This document shows, piece by piece, positions 18,446-27,247 of a DNA stretch of 64,000 bases. The position numbers and the translations under genes were made by a program. Source of the DNA: UBA8231 sp036011085 (GTDB lineage: Bacteria > Latescibacterota > UBA2968 > UBA8231); NCBI GenBank assembly GCA_036011085.1, contig DASCMS010000018.1:124001-188000 (forward strand). Direction: 5' to 3'. The notes beneath the pieces are model-generated. The model searched no databases and had not been told where the DNA came from. It saw only the letters and a list, made by a program, of their open reading frames with translations. The first letter of the stretch is position 1. The number at the start of each line of letters is the position of its first letter.

Positions 18446-19243
18446 TCAGACATTGTGTTGCCTGTGTCCGTCGACGACGAGGTCGTTGAGCTCAACGATT
18501 CGGCTTGCCAGCGTTGAGGCCAGTGATACGATGAGAGGCGGATTGACCTTGATGAGCTCGACGAAGGCCTCATTGTCGACGACCTGCACCGTGCAGGGCC
18601 TCGTGGCGATCACCGACGCGACTCGGCGCTGATTCAACAGGAAGCCGATTTCACCGAAGAACTCCGAGGGCCTGATCTCGCCCACCGTGACCTCACGGTG
18701 TCTCACCTCGGCATGGCCGTCGATGAGGACGAAGACCTCCGTGGAGGCATCTGCCTCGCGGACGATGAACTGGTCCGTCTCGAAGCGTCGCAGGTTCACA
18801 TCCGGTTGCCGTTCCACCTGCAACTGGAGGGCACACAACTCATACATGATGGCCTGATCCGCCTCCTGGTAGGCGAGCCAGCCGGCAAGCAGAGACGCGT
18901 CGACGCGGAGCGCCTCCCGCAGTGCGTCAGGGGTGTAGAGGGTGATCTCGGCGGCGAAGTCGCAGATGATCTTCGCGTCCCCGGCGGTGAAGCGTGGGCC
19001 TACCGGGATGAAATCGCCCTGGGAGTACATGCGCAGCAGGCGTCCGCTGTGATAGAACTTGAAGAAGGCCACTTCGCGCACATACACGTAGGCCAGGTCC
19101 GGCCAACCCAGCAGATCGACGTCGCCTTCCAGCGTGCGTTCCTCGCCCACGTCGGCAAGTGCTACGGAGAGGGTGTGGCCGTGTTCCTTGTTGGCCTCAT
19201 ACTGCTTTGCCAGCGAGTCCGGTATCTCGACCGTGGTGAGCAT
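18446..19243 (-). CDS. Cyclic-nucleotide-binding-domain protein without a DNA-binding domain
   Basis: A 265-aa protein. The C-terminal half (about 135-250) is a CRP-type beta-roll with EFFGEIGFLLNQRRVASVIA as the phosphate-binding cassette. The Arg normally contacting the cAMP phosphate is at RRVAS. The N-terminal half (about 1-130) looks like a second, more diverged beta-roll (YSQGDFIPVGPRF). No helix-turn-helix follows, so it probably senses a ligand and acts through protein contacts. It is 90 bases downstream of the amidohydrolase gene on the same strand. Confidence 0.75.
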   Translation of the reverse strand: MLTTVEIPDSLAKQYEANKEHGHTLSVALADVGEERTLEGDVDLLGWPDLAYVYVREVAFFKFYHSGRLLRMYSQGDFIPVGPRFTAGDAKIICDFAAEITLYTPDALREALRVDASLLAGWLAYQEADQAIMYELCALQLQVERQPDVNLRRFETDQFIVREADASTEVFVLIDGHAEVRHREVTVGEIRPSEFFGEIGFLLNQRRVASVIATRPCTVQVVDNEAFVELIKVNPPLIVSLASTLASRIVELNDLVVDGHRQHNV

Positions 19244-19333
19244 CGACGTCCTGTCTCTCGGATTGACGAAACACTGCCTGAGTCAGGCAGGAAAGGACGC
19301 CGGCAGTCGCAGGTCAAGGACCTGCCAGGATCT

Positions 19334-21025
19334 TCAGGGCATCGTCGCGGGGCTCAGCCGGTAAACGGCTCGGGCGTTCTCCCAGGACAGCCGGCGTGCC
19401 AGGTCCTCGGGCAACTGCTCAAGGAAGCTCCAGGTCGCCATGGTGCTCGGTGGCCGTTCCGTCGTCAGACCGGGAATCCCGAAAAACTCGTCGGCGCCCA
19501 GGAGGAACCTGTCGGGGTAGTCGCTGATCAGGGTCAGCCACTCGTCGCGCAGAATCCCGGAGTCGTCGACCGGACGACTGGCACTCACCTGCAGGCCTGC
19601 CTGCTCCAACAGCTTCAGTGCCAGGTAGAGGTTGTCGTGTGCCTCGAGCAGATCCCGCAACAGGCTGATCTTCATGTCACCCGTGTTGTCCCAGCCGATG
19701 TGGGCCCAGACGATGCGGGCGTTGCGGTTGTGGCGCAGCAGGTCTTCGAGCTGATCCGTATTGGCTGACAGGGTGTCCGGATTGGGCTCGCCGAAGTCCG
19801 CTCGGAGGGGTTTGTCGGCCGCCACCGCCTCCATGTGCAGGTCGATGGGGACACCCGTCCTGGCGGAGACATCGGCCAGGTCTTTGAACAACTGGTGGTT
19901 CGGCGGCATGCCGATGAAGGGGTGCCCTTCGAAGAACGACAGGTGTAGCGCGGTCATCTCCCCGAAGGCGGCGACACCGGCTGCCACGAGCGAGTCGGCA
20001 CGGGCACGAAACAGATCGCGTGTCTCGTCGGAGAGTTCGCCGCTGAGTGAGGCAGCGTGGATCATCGGATTGAGGATGCCACCGCCGCCGGCCACAGCGA
20101 AGCGTTCCGGAAGAAGCTCGGCGACCTCGGTCAGCGACGTGTAGTCATAGGTGCCGCGCTGTTCGGGATCGGCTGATATGGGCGGCGGCATGATGATGCT
20201 GACACCGACGCGGGCGGGATCCATGATCGACATCGCTGTCCCGGCCGCGGTCAGGTAGTCCTGGACGAGGACTCCGTCGTCGCGGTACACCCCATCGAGA
20301 TGCTGGTGTCCGTCCACGCCGAGGGCGGTGACGACACGTTCGACCTCGAGTTCGAAGGGCATGTCAGACGCGGTGATGCCGGTTCGATGTACGTCGTCGA
20401 AGCCATACCCCAGGACCCTCACCGCAAAGCCGACGGCGGTTCGACGTGCCGCCGTCGTGATGGCAGGGCTGGCGCCGCTGTGGCGGCTCCCGTGGTGACC
20501 GTCGAGAAGCAGCATCTTCCCCGAGCGCACGAGCCCGTCGGTCTCCAGTCGGTAGAAGTAGGTGCCGGCGCCGACGCCAACACCGTCGTTGCTGGTGGCA
20601 TCCCAACGGGCCAGGTGCATACCGGCGTCACGGAAGCCATCGACGAGATGGCGGACGGGCTGACCGGCGCTGTTGAGGATCGTGAGCTGCACCCTTGCCG
20701 GACGGGCGAGACGGAAGGGGATCTGTGTTTCGGGATTGAAGGGATTCGGGTAGTTCGGGTAGAGCTCCGGGCCACCCGGGAGCGCGGCGGCCGGGGAGGC
20801 CACCGCCGTCGGCGGGTCCGGCGTCAGTCGGGCGCGGTAGGCACCCGCCGCATCGGTCAGCACCGTCACCACCTGCCTCGAGTCCAACTCGCTGGCGATC
20901 GTGACACGCGCTCCCCAGACCGGCGTCCCGTCCGTATAACGTATCGAGCCAGACAGTTCGACCGCACCGGCCATCCGCAGTCCGAGGAACAGGATGAAGC
21001 CCAGAGTCCACACCAGACCACTCAT
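19334..21025 (-). CDS. Exported amidohydrolase (Amidohydro_2-like) with internal FlgD-like domain
   Basis: A 563-aa protein. Signal peptide at 1-22 (WTLGFILFLGLRMAGA), a carboxypeptidase-regulatory-like beta domain (about 23-75), then a FlgD/type-9-sorting-like domain beginning YPNYPNPFNPETQIPF and running through GTYFYRLETDGLVRSGKM (about 90-175). After that comes the amidohydrolase barrel with metal motifs VDGHQHLDG, DLHMEA, IVWAHIGWD and LGADEFF. The start at 21025 has GGGAGAAA upstream; an earlier in-frame ATG at 21076 would precede a weak signal. An internal FlgD-like domain is unusual because this module is normally terminal. Confidence 0.85.
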   Translation of the reverse strand: MSGLVWTLGFILFLGLRMAGAVELSGSIRYTDGTPVWGARVTIASELDSRQVVTVLTDAAGAYRARLTPDPPTAVASPAAALPGGPELYPNYPNPFNPETQIPFRLARPARVQLTILNSAGQPVRHLVDGFRDAGMHLARWDATSNDGVGVGAGTYFYRLETDGLVRSGKMLLLDGHHGSRHSGASPAITTAARRTAVGFAVRVLGYGFDDVHRTGITASDMPFELEVERVVTALGVDGHQHLDGVYRDDGVLVQDYLTAAGTAMSIMDPARVGVSIIMPPPISADPEQRGTYDYTSLTEVAELLPERFAVAGGGGILNPMIHAASLSGELSDETRDLFRARADSLVAAGVAAFGEMTALHLSFFEGHPFIGMPPNHQLFKDLADVSARTGVPIDLHMEAVAADKPLRADFGEPNPDTLSANTDQLEDLLRHNRNARIVWAHIGWDNTGDMKISLLRDLLEAHDNLYLALKLLEQAGLQVSASRPVDDSGILRDEWLTLISDYPDRFLLGADEFFGIPGLTTERPPSTMATWSFLEQLPEDLARRLSWENARAVYRLSPATMP

Positions 21026-21102
21026 TCTCTTTCTCCCATCGTTGTGTCCGCCAGAGTCCTGACATCTTGAATCCACAGCTGCCGTCGTCGGTGGACGAGA
21101 GT

Positions 21103-23190
21103 TCAGGCCATCACGCCGCCGTCACGGCTCCAGCGCGGCAGCGTCGCATCCGGCGCGAAGAGCGCCAGCGAACCGTCCCGATCATCCCGACGCCACAGAC
21201 CGCTCCGCCCCGGCCCGCGGACGGCCTCGTAGTAGAGCCATCTGCCGTCCGGAGACCACGCGGGGCGGCCTTCCCGTTGGAATGGCTCGTTCACCAGGGC
21301 TGTCGACGCGCTGTCGCCCAGGTGTACCTGTCGTATCTCGGTGTCCCGTCCGACTCCATCGAGCCAGCACAGGTAGGTGAGACGCGTGCCGTCAGGATGC
21401 CAGCAGACTCCCTCCTTGCGTCGGGCGGCGGGTGTGAGTCGCTGTATCGTTCCGCTTGTGGCATCGATCATCACGACAGCGTCTCCCGAGTCCCCGTCCT
21501 GGCTGGCAAGAGCCGCCAGCTGGCGGCCGTCCGGGGACCAGGCCAACTCACGGCGGCGCCAGTGTGCCTGAAGTGCTAGCCGATGTGGCTGGCCACCCGA
21601 TGTGGGGACTGTGTAGAGCCCATCGCGCCAGGTGAAGGCCAGGCGGGTACCATCGGGAGAGAACCGGGGGACGACGAGGCCGGCCCCTGCCTGCCGCCAT
21701 ATCACGCTGGCCTGTCCACCGGTGGCGGGCTGCAGCAGCAGACCGGTGCCGTCGTCGAGACGGCTTCCATAGGCCAGCCAGACTCCGTCCGGAGAGACGT
21801 CGTATGCACGCGGCCCCGGCCCCAGGACCGGGCCTTGGGCGGCCAGTCGAAGAGGAGTCCCCCCGCCGCTTGGTACCGAGAACACCCCGTCCCGCCCCGG
21901 TCCTTCTCCCAGGTAATAGACGGCGTCCCCATCAGGTGCCGGCAGCGGTGCCCGTCCCCGAACCAGGTGTCGGGCCTGGCCGGGGTGGGCGACCTCGGCG
22001 ATCTGCACCGACCGGCGCGTACGGACCATACCGAAAGCCAGTCGTGTGCCGCCGACGACGGAAGGGAACACCGTCTCCGAGTCGCTGAAGTGTGTCATCT
22101 GCCGAGGCGGACCGGATGGCCTGCCGCTGTCGCTGTCAACGGGCTGCCGCCAGATGTTCCAGGCGCCGGCCCGGCTCGACACGAAGTAGACCGTGTCGCC
22201 GTCCACAGTCCACGTGGGATGGGCATCGAATCCCTGCGTCTGTGTCAGTCGCACCAGTCTGCCGCCAACGGCGGGTACGAGCCACAGGTCGCGCGCCAGA
22301 GGTGAAGGGTTGCCCTTTTCGAGCAGGGATGCGGCGAGCCAGCGACCGTCCGGAGAGTAGGGACCCAGGCGCATGGACGGCGGCGACGGGATCCGGATGA
22401 TCCGCGACGTGTCCCTCTCCAGGTCTACCGTGATCAGCCCTGTTCCCGGTACCAGGCAGGTGACGGCGCCACCATCCGGGGTCCAGCTCAGTCCGCGTGT
22501 GCCTGAGATCTCTGGTCCTCCCAGGGCTCTGGGAGAGCCGCCGCTGGCGTCTATGATCCACAGTCGCCGCTCGCCAGCCGTTCCGTGGCCCGCCATATAG
22601 GCGATGTGTTCGCCCTCCGGCGACCATCGCGGCATGGGCCACAGTTCGGTGCCGATGTCAGCGAGGGGACGGATGACGGCCCGCCCGTCACCGCTGATCT
22701 GCAGCTTGGAGCGGTCGCGGAAGACGAGACGTTCGCCGTCAGGAGACAGATCGAACTCCGCCGGTCGATGCGGGTTCATGGGCAACATGCTGTGTTCCAG
22801 GAGCAGGCGCAGTGTCAGGTCGCCCGTTCCGACCACGGCATCGTCGCCGACCCGGCGCAGCGCTGCCCGAGCCAGCCTCACCACGTCCGCCTGATCTGAA
22901 AAGGTCCTGAGGACGGCACGGTAGGCGACACGGGCCTCGGTGAGTGCCGCCATCTTTTCCAGGCAGCGACCGATGCGGTACTGGGCCCGTGCTGCAGACC
23001 GATGGTTGCGTGCATGGATTTCCAGGACCTTCTCGTAGCTGTCGATGGCGCGTGCAAGATCACCCAGGATCTCCTCTCGATGCCGCCCCTGCTGCAACAG
23101 CTGCTCGGCGCTCTCGGCCCGCACCGGCACTGCCGACAGCATCATCCACGACACCATCAGGAGCAGGGCGTGGATTCGGCGAGTGGACAT
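21103..23190 (-). CDS. Exported TPR-PD40 (TolB-like) beta-propeller protein
   Basis: A 695-aa protein. Signal peptide (HALLLMVSWMMLSAVPVRA) at the start, then a TPR-like helical stretch (about 25-95), then repeated PD40/WD40-like blades with the FSPDGTRLAF, WSPDGRQLAAL and YSPDGRWLAAS signatures through to the C-terminus. Start 23190 has GGAAAGGA upstream; a longer frame to 23268 overlaps the response regulator. It follows the two-component genes on the same strand and could be a periplasmic sensor or scaffold under their control (inference). Confidence 0.85.
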   Translation of the reverse strand: MSTRRIHALLLMVSWMMLSAVPVRAESAEQLLQQGRHREEILGDLARAIDSYEKVLEIHARNHRSAARAQYRIGRCLEKMAALTEARVAYRAVLRTFSDQADVVRLARAALRRVGDDAVVGTGDLTLRLLLEHSMLPMNPHRPAEFDLSPDGERLVFRDRSKLQISGDGRAVIRPLADIGTELWPMPRWSPEGEHIAYMAGHGTAGERRLWIIDASGGSPRALGGPEISGTRGLSWTPDGGAVTCLVPGTGLITVDLERDTSRIIRIPSPPSMRLGPYSPDGRWLAASLLEKGNPSPLARDLWLVPAVGGRLVRLTQTQGFDAHPTWTVDGDTVYFVSSRAGAWNIWRQPVDSDSGRPSGPPRQMTHFSDSETVFPSVVGGTRLAFGMVRTRRSVQIAEVAHPGQARHLVRGRAPLPAPDGDAVYYLGEGPGRDGVFSVPSGGGTPLRLAAQGPVLGPGPRAYDVSPDGVWLAYGSRLDDGTGLLLQPATGGQASVIWRQAGAGLVVPRFSPDGTRLAFTWRDGLYTVPTSGGQPHRLALQAHWRRRELAWSPDGRQLAALASQDGDSGDAVVMIDATSGTIQRLTPAARRKEGVCWHPDGTRLTYLCWLDGVGRDTEIRQVHLGDSASTALVNEPFQREGRPAWSPDGRWLYYEAVRGPGRSGLWRRDDRDGSLALFAPDATLPRWSRDGGVMA

Positions 23191-23264
23191 GGTGTACGTC
23201 CTTTCCACTGCCGATGATACGTCGAGATGTGTCACGGTTGTGTCACGGTCCGACCACGAGTCTG

Positions 23265-23966
23265 TCATATCCCGTCAGAGTCGGGGTCAGACTCGAAGCG
23301 GTAACCGAGACCTCTCACCGTGAGCAGGAATCTGGGCCGGGCAGGGTCAGATTCGATCTTCTGCCGCAGGCGGGTGATGAAGTTGTCCACAGTGCGTTCG
23401 GTGCCGAAGTAATCAGCGCCCCATACGGCGTTGACGATGGCGCGGCGGCTCTGGGCCCGACGGGGGTGGGTGGCCAGATGGCGCAAGAGACCCAGCTCTC
23501 GGGCCGTCACTGCCATCGGTCGTCCGGCCCGAGTCAGAGTCATCGCTTCGAAATCGACATCGACGTCACCTATCTGCAGGCGCGTCAGTGGCAAGGTGGA
23601 CGGCTGACCCCGTCGCAACAGGGCCCGAATGCGGGCCAGCAGCTCGAGGATGCCGAAGGGCTTCGTCACATAGTCGTCCGCCCCCATGTCCAGGCCCGTC
23701 AGCCTGTCCGATTCCTGCCCGCGCGCCGTGAGCATGAGGATGGGGCCCGTCCAGCCCTCGCGCCGCAGCAGGCGACAGACGTCGAAGCCGTCACGGCGCG
23801 GCAGCATGATATCGAGCACGATCAGATCGGGCCTGGCCTCTCGGGCCAGTTCCAGGCCGCGGTCGCCATCTCTGGCGGTGAGCACCTCGTACCCTTCGAG
23901 CCGCAGATTCCTCTCCAGGCCCGTGAGGATGGCTTGTTCATCTTCCACGACAAGAATGCAGGTCAT
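23265..23966 (-). CDS. OmpR-family two-component response regulator
   Basis: A 233-aa regulator. The receiver domain (1-120) has the acidic pair VEDE (7-10), phosphoacceptor Asp in LIVLDIMLP (about 52) and the conserved Lys in VTKPFG (about 102). The C-terminal winged helix contains GTERTVDNFITRLRQKIE and VRGLGYRFE, typical of PhoB/OmpR. Its ATG overlaps the kinase stop by 4 bases, so the kinase gene is first and the regulator second. Confidence 0.93.
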   Translation of the reverse strand: MTCILVVEDEQAILTGLERNLRLEGYEVLTARDGDRGLELAREARPDLIVLDIMLPRRDGFDVCRLLRREGWTGPILMLTARGQESDRLTGLDMGADDYVTKPFGILELLARIRALLRRGQPSTLPLTRLQIGDVDVDFEAMTLTRAGRPMAVTARELGLLRHLATHPRRAQSRRAIVNAVWGADYFGTERTVDNFITRLRQKIESDPARPRFLLTVRGLGYRFESDPDSDGI

Positions 23967-25657
23967 GTCTCGCTTTCTGTTGACGGCAACCAGACGGTAA
24001 AGGTGCTGCCCCGGCCGACCTGACTGCGCACGGACACCAGGCCATCGTGGCCGGTGACGATGTCACGTACCAGGCTCAGTCCCAGGCCGGTGCCCGGTAT
24101 GTCGCGCGTGAGATCGTTGTCGACCCGGTAGAACCGCTCGAAGATGCGTTCCTGCTCCCCCTCCGCGATTCCAGGCCCCGCGTCGGTGACATCCAGGGCA
24201 ACGCCATCGTTGTGGGCCTTCAGCGACAGACGCACACTGGCGGGCCCGGGGGAGTACTTCACGGCGTTGAGCACGAGATTGCGCAGCACTTCCAACATGG
24301 CTTCGCGGTCGAAGTGAACGGTGGGGAGCGCGGCGTCGACGGTTACGTCGAGTGTCGCCAGCGGCGCGTCGCCCAGCTCCCGCCGGAGCCACTGTGCAGC
24401 TTCCCGAACGACCGTCGCCAGATCGGTCGCCGATCGGTCGTAGTGCCGTTCACCGCCGCGGTCGATGCGGGCCACATCGAGCAGACGGTCGACCATGCCG
24501 TCGAGACGGCGGCTTTCCTCCTGGACAACCATGAGGTAGTCGTCGGCTTCAGCGCGGTTCTCATAGCGTCCGAGTCGAAGCATGTCGACATACATGCGGA
24601 TGGTAGTCAACGGGGTCTTCAACTCATGGGAGACGTTGGAGACGAAATCCGTCTTTCGGCCCGCCTCCTCACGTTCTCGCCGGACGCGCCGCCAGCCGCT
24701 CCAGACACCGAAGAGCACACCTACGACACAGATGGCGATGCTCCAGCGAAGCAGACGCAGACGCCAGGTCGCCGTCAACGAACCGGTGCCGGCCGGCAGG
24801 ATCGCCAGTCGGCGAAAACTCAGGGGGGGACTCAGCCGCAGGTCGGCCAGGGCCGTCTCGAGCATCGAGCCAGCGGTGTCGACAATGGTGACCACGGCGA
24901 CGTCGCCAAGCTGCTGCATGCGATTCTCGAGGGAGGCGACAGCGAAGCTGTCGATCCGCGCCAGGTCGAGGCGCCCCCCGGCTGCACCCCCCTGCGGCAA
25001 TGTGGCCAACAGCCACACCTGCCATCCGCCAGGAGTGCGCCGGGGCAGATGCCGCGCCATCCCGGGTTCGAGGGTCCACAGTGACGGAAGCAGGGAGGGT
25101 AGGACGCTTTCTTCGAGAACGACGCGAGCCTCACTCTCGGCGAAATGCCTCTGCCATTGCAGGTGCGCGGCACGCCAGTCATCGTGCAGCTGGCTCCGCA
25201 GTCGTGCCGGCTGGAGTGTCACCCACAGCGAGTCGAATCGAGACAGGTAGTGGGCGGCGACGGCGTAGTCCACCGCGTCAGTGGCGTCCGTCATGCGTCC
25301 CACGGCAGTAAGGGCGATACGTGCTGCCTCCTCCGGCTGGTCGTGGCGGTGCCGAAAGGCAGCCAGCTGCAGACCCGCCCCCAGGCGCAGACGGGCGTGT
25401 GTATCGGGGAGCGTGTCGAGCAGATGCTGCCGAATTCGCGCTGCGCCGGCAGCATCGCCCAGCTTGTCGGCGCAGCGAGCCGCGGCCGTCAGGGCGTGAG
25501 CGGTGGCGGCCGAATCCGTGGCGGCGATCTTCTCGTACTGCGTGAGTGCCCGCTGCTGGTCCTCAAAGACGAACTCGTATTCCTGGGCGTGACGCCAGGC
25601 GGCAGAGGTCGGAGCCGGTATCTGTGCGGCTATGCTCGTGGGTGGAGGCCACACCAA
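23963..25657 (-). CDS. Sensor histidine kinase, main body (N-terminus lies in another frame)
   Basis: A 564-codon frame whose only nearby start is a TTG at 25657. It encodes a long helical sensor region with TPR-like features, a membrane segment (LRWSIAICVVGVLFGVWSGW), HisKA with SHELKTPLTTIRM (phosphoacceptor His), and HATPase_c with LRNLVLNAVKYSP, DAGPGIAEGE and GTGLGLSLVRDI. The frame is open upstream of 25657 (protein-like SIEGLQDAFVTDASDRLVW) but lacks a start codon, while the expected first membrane helix is in the frame ending at 25630. Kinase identity is firm; the N-terminus is disrupted. Confidence 0.88.
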   Translation of the reverse strand: MVWPPPTSIAAQIPAPTSAAWRHAQEYEFVFEDQQRALTQYEKIAATDSAATAHALTAAARCADKLGDAAGAARIRQHLLDTLPDTHARLRLGAGLQLAAFRHRHDQPEEAARIALTAVGRMTDATDAVDYAVAAHYLSRFDSLWVTLQPARLRSQLHDDWRAAHLQWQRHFAESEARVVLEESVLPSLLPSLWTLEPGMARHLPRRTPGGWQVWLLATLPQGGAAGGRLDLARIDSFAVASLENRMQQLGDVAVVTIVDTAGSMLETALADLRLSPPLSFRRLAILPAGTGSLTATWRLRLLRWSIAICVVGVLFGVWSGWRRVRREREEAGRKTDFVSNVSHELKTPLTTIRMYVDMLRLGRYENRAEADDYLMVVQEESRRLDGMVDRLLDVARIDRGGERHYDRSATDLATVVREAAQWLRRELGDAPLATLDVTVDAALPTVHFDREAMLEVLRNLVLNAVKYSPGPASVRLSLKAHNDGVALDVTDAGPGIAEGEQERIFERFYRVDNDLTRDIPGTGLGLSLVRDIVTGHDGLVSVRSQVGRGSTFTVWLPSTESET

Positions 25658-25977
25658 CCGGTCGGAAGCGTCGGTGACGAAGGCATCCTGGAGTCCTTCG
25701 ATGCTGAGGTGTTGAGGCCGCGAAGAGAGCTGTGGTCCCTGGTCTGGCGGGCAGCCTCTTGGCGCTGTGCCCGCAGTTGTTGCTGCAGTTGGCTGTCGAG
25801 ATCGGCAAGCAGAACTGCGGCTCGCCGGCGGGCGGCCTGAGTATTGAGGTCATCCTGTACATGCAGTGCCCAGAAGCCGGCCAGGCTCAGCAGGAGACTC
25901 GGGCCGACAATGGTAACGATCAGCCAGATCGCGGCCGGCTGCCTCAGGGCCTCTGTGCTGGGTCGACGGTCTGACAT
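25630..25977 (-). CDS. N-terminal part of the histidine kinase in a different frame
   Basis: Starts at ATG 25977 (SDRRPSTEALRQPAAIWLI) with a TACTAT -10-like box just upstream. It contains one membrane helix (IVGPSLLLSLAGFWALHV) and a Q/R-rich helix (LDSQLQQQLRAQRQEAARQT), then loses protein character after about 25745. A single missing base between roughly 25690 and 25745 would fuse it to the kinase frame. I read the two frames as one gene with a frameshift, either real or a sequence error. Confidence 0.6.
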   Translation of the reverse strand: MSDRRPSTEALRQPAAIWLIVTIVGPSLLLSLAGFWALHVQDDLNTQAARRRAAVLLADLDSQLQQQLRAQRQEAARQTRDHSSLRGLNTSASKDSRMPSSPTLPTGWCGLHPRA

Positions 25978-26126
25978 GGTCCGCAATATAGTAGCGATCC
26001 GGGCCTGTTGAGACGCTGTGCGGCCTTCTCCCAGGCGGCGATCTGGCGTACACTATTGGGACGTGGCGCCGGCCGTCGATGGCGGCGCCTGCGGACCTGC
26101 AGACCTGTTGCCAGAGAGAAAATGAC

Positions 26127-26354
26127 GTGCCGATCCGGGAATACCATTGCAGCGGTTGTGGTCACGACTTCGAGGTAATCGAGGGAGCCAATACGGTGAC
26201 GACTGCCTGTGAGTCGTGTGGCGCAGAGAAGCTGGAGCGCCTGCTGTCGATGTTTGCCGCACACGGCTCGTCGACTGGCGACAGTCCGTGTCAGGACTCC
26301 GCCTGCTCGCCGGATGCATGCGCGACTGGCGCCTGCCCCATGATGCCAAACTGA
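26127..26354 (+). CDS. FmdB-type small zinc-ribbon protein
   Basis: A 75-aa protein. REYHCSGCGHDFEVIEG followed by ACESCGAEKLERLLS is the FmdB/CxxC regulatory-protein zinc ribbon with two CxxC knuckles. The C-terminus adds four more Cys in a Ser/Ala-rich tail (SPCQDSACSPDACATGACP). I chose GTG 26127 over an upstream ATG because the conserved domain starts at once and AGAGAGAAA precedes it. It is divergent from the histidine kinase; function unknown in most species. Confidence 0.8.
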   Translation: MPIREYHCSGCGHDFEVIEGANTVTTACESCGAEKLERLLSMFAAHGSSTGDSPCQDSACSPDACATGACPMMPN

Positions 26355-26385
26355 CCCGGCCCGGGTAACCCGGCCTGGCGCCGCG

Positions 26386-27147
26386 TCAGCGGTACTGATT
26401 CAGATTTCCCCGATAACACATCCCGAGGAGCGTCTCTGAGCGCTCGACATTGCAGGTCTGCCTGGCTTCGGGTGTACCGACGATGTGGAAGATGTCGTGG
26501 TCGACCGTCGTTGACTCGACGGCGAGTCGGCAGGCTTCGGCCAGGTCATGACGGCAGACCCAGCCGTTGCGATACTGGCCCTGCAAGGGCTCCCGATTGC
26601 GGCCGATCCCGGCGCGACTGTCAACGATGTAGTCGGGGCGCAACACGATCGTCCTGGTGCCGAAGGCATCGTGGAACTGGCGGCACATCTCCTCCTGCAA
26701 CCGCTTGCAGATCCCGTAGAGACTGCCCTCCACACTCCTGGTGTCCGCATCGAAGAAGGCGCCGCGAGGGTGCACGGTCATACACGAACCGACATGAACC
26801 ACGCGGTCGAAGCCGCGCTGACGGGCTGATTCGAGGACATTCCACAACCCCTTCAGGTTGACCAGGAACGTCTTCGAGTCCTGTTCGGCGGGAGTGTTCG
26901 ACCGATAGGGGAAGTGCACGGCCAGATGGATGACGGCGTCCATATCCGCCGTCGCCCGGTGCACTACGTCAAAGTCGGTGATGTCCCCGTACTGCACATC
27001 CTCGCCCGGCCACTCGCCGTCCAGATCACTCCACTGATCCCAGGACTGTTGCGAGTAGACGGCACAACGCGCCTGATGGTGCGGTTCCAGATTGGCGAGC
27101 ACGGCCCGACCCGTCCAGCCTTCGGCACCAAAGACAACAACCCGCAT
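26386..27147 (-). CDS. NAD-dependent epimerase/dehydratase (extended SDR)
   Basis: A 253-aa extended SDR. RVVVFGAEGWTGRAVLANL is the GxxGxxG Rossmann start, DMDAVIHLAVHF follows strand 4, and the catalytic YGICK (YxxxK) lies near residue 144 with a Ser in HVGSCM upstream. The ATG at 27147 is chosen because the cofactor motif begins immediately. It is the last gene of the catabolic operon, 100 bases after the second permease, and would act on a sugar or sugar acid. Confidence 0.85.
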   Translation of the reverse strand: MRVVVFGAEGWTGRAVLANLEPHHQARCAVYSQQSWDQWSDLDGEWPGEDVQYGDITDFDVVHRATADMDAVIHLAVHFPYRSNTPAEQDSKTFLVNLKGLWNVLESARQRGFDRVVHVGSCMTVHPRGAFFDADTRSVEGSLYGICKRLQEEMCRQFHDAFGTRTIVLRPDYIVDSRAGIGRNREPLQGQYRNGWVCRHDLAEACRLAVESTTVDHDIFHIVGTPEARQTCNVERSETLLGMCYRGNLNQYR

Positions 27148-27247
27148 CAGTCGGCCGGCCTGGGAAAGGGGTGGAGGGGGTCTGCGAGTCGGCCATCGGT
27201 CCGTCACCTGAAGATAGGAGGGCAGAACAGCTAAACCAACCGCTGAC

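Noticed and set aside
26355..26385. GC-rich hairpin-like sequence between the FmdB and epimerase genes
   Set aside because: ACCCGG/CCGGGT pairs are short and allow several weak folds, with no U-tract; not enough for a terminator call.
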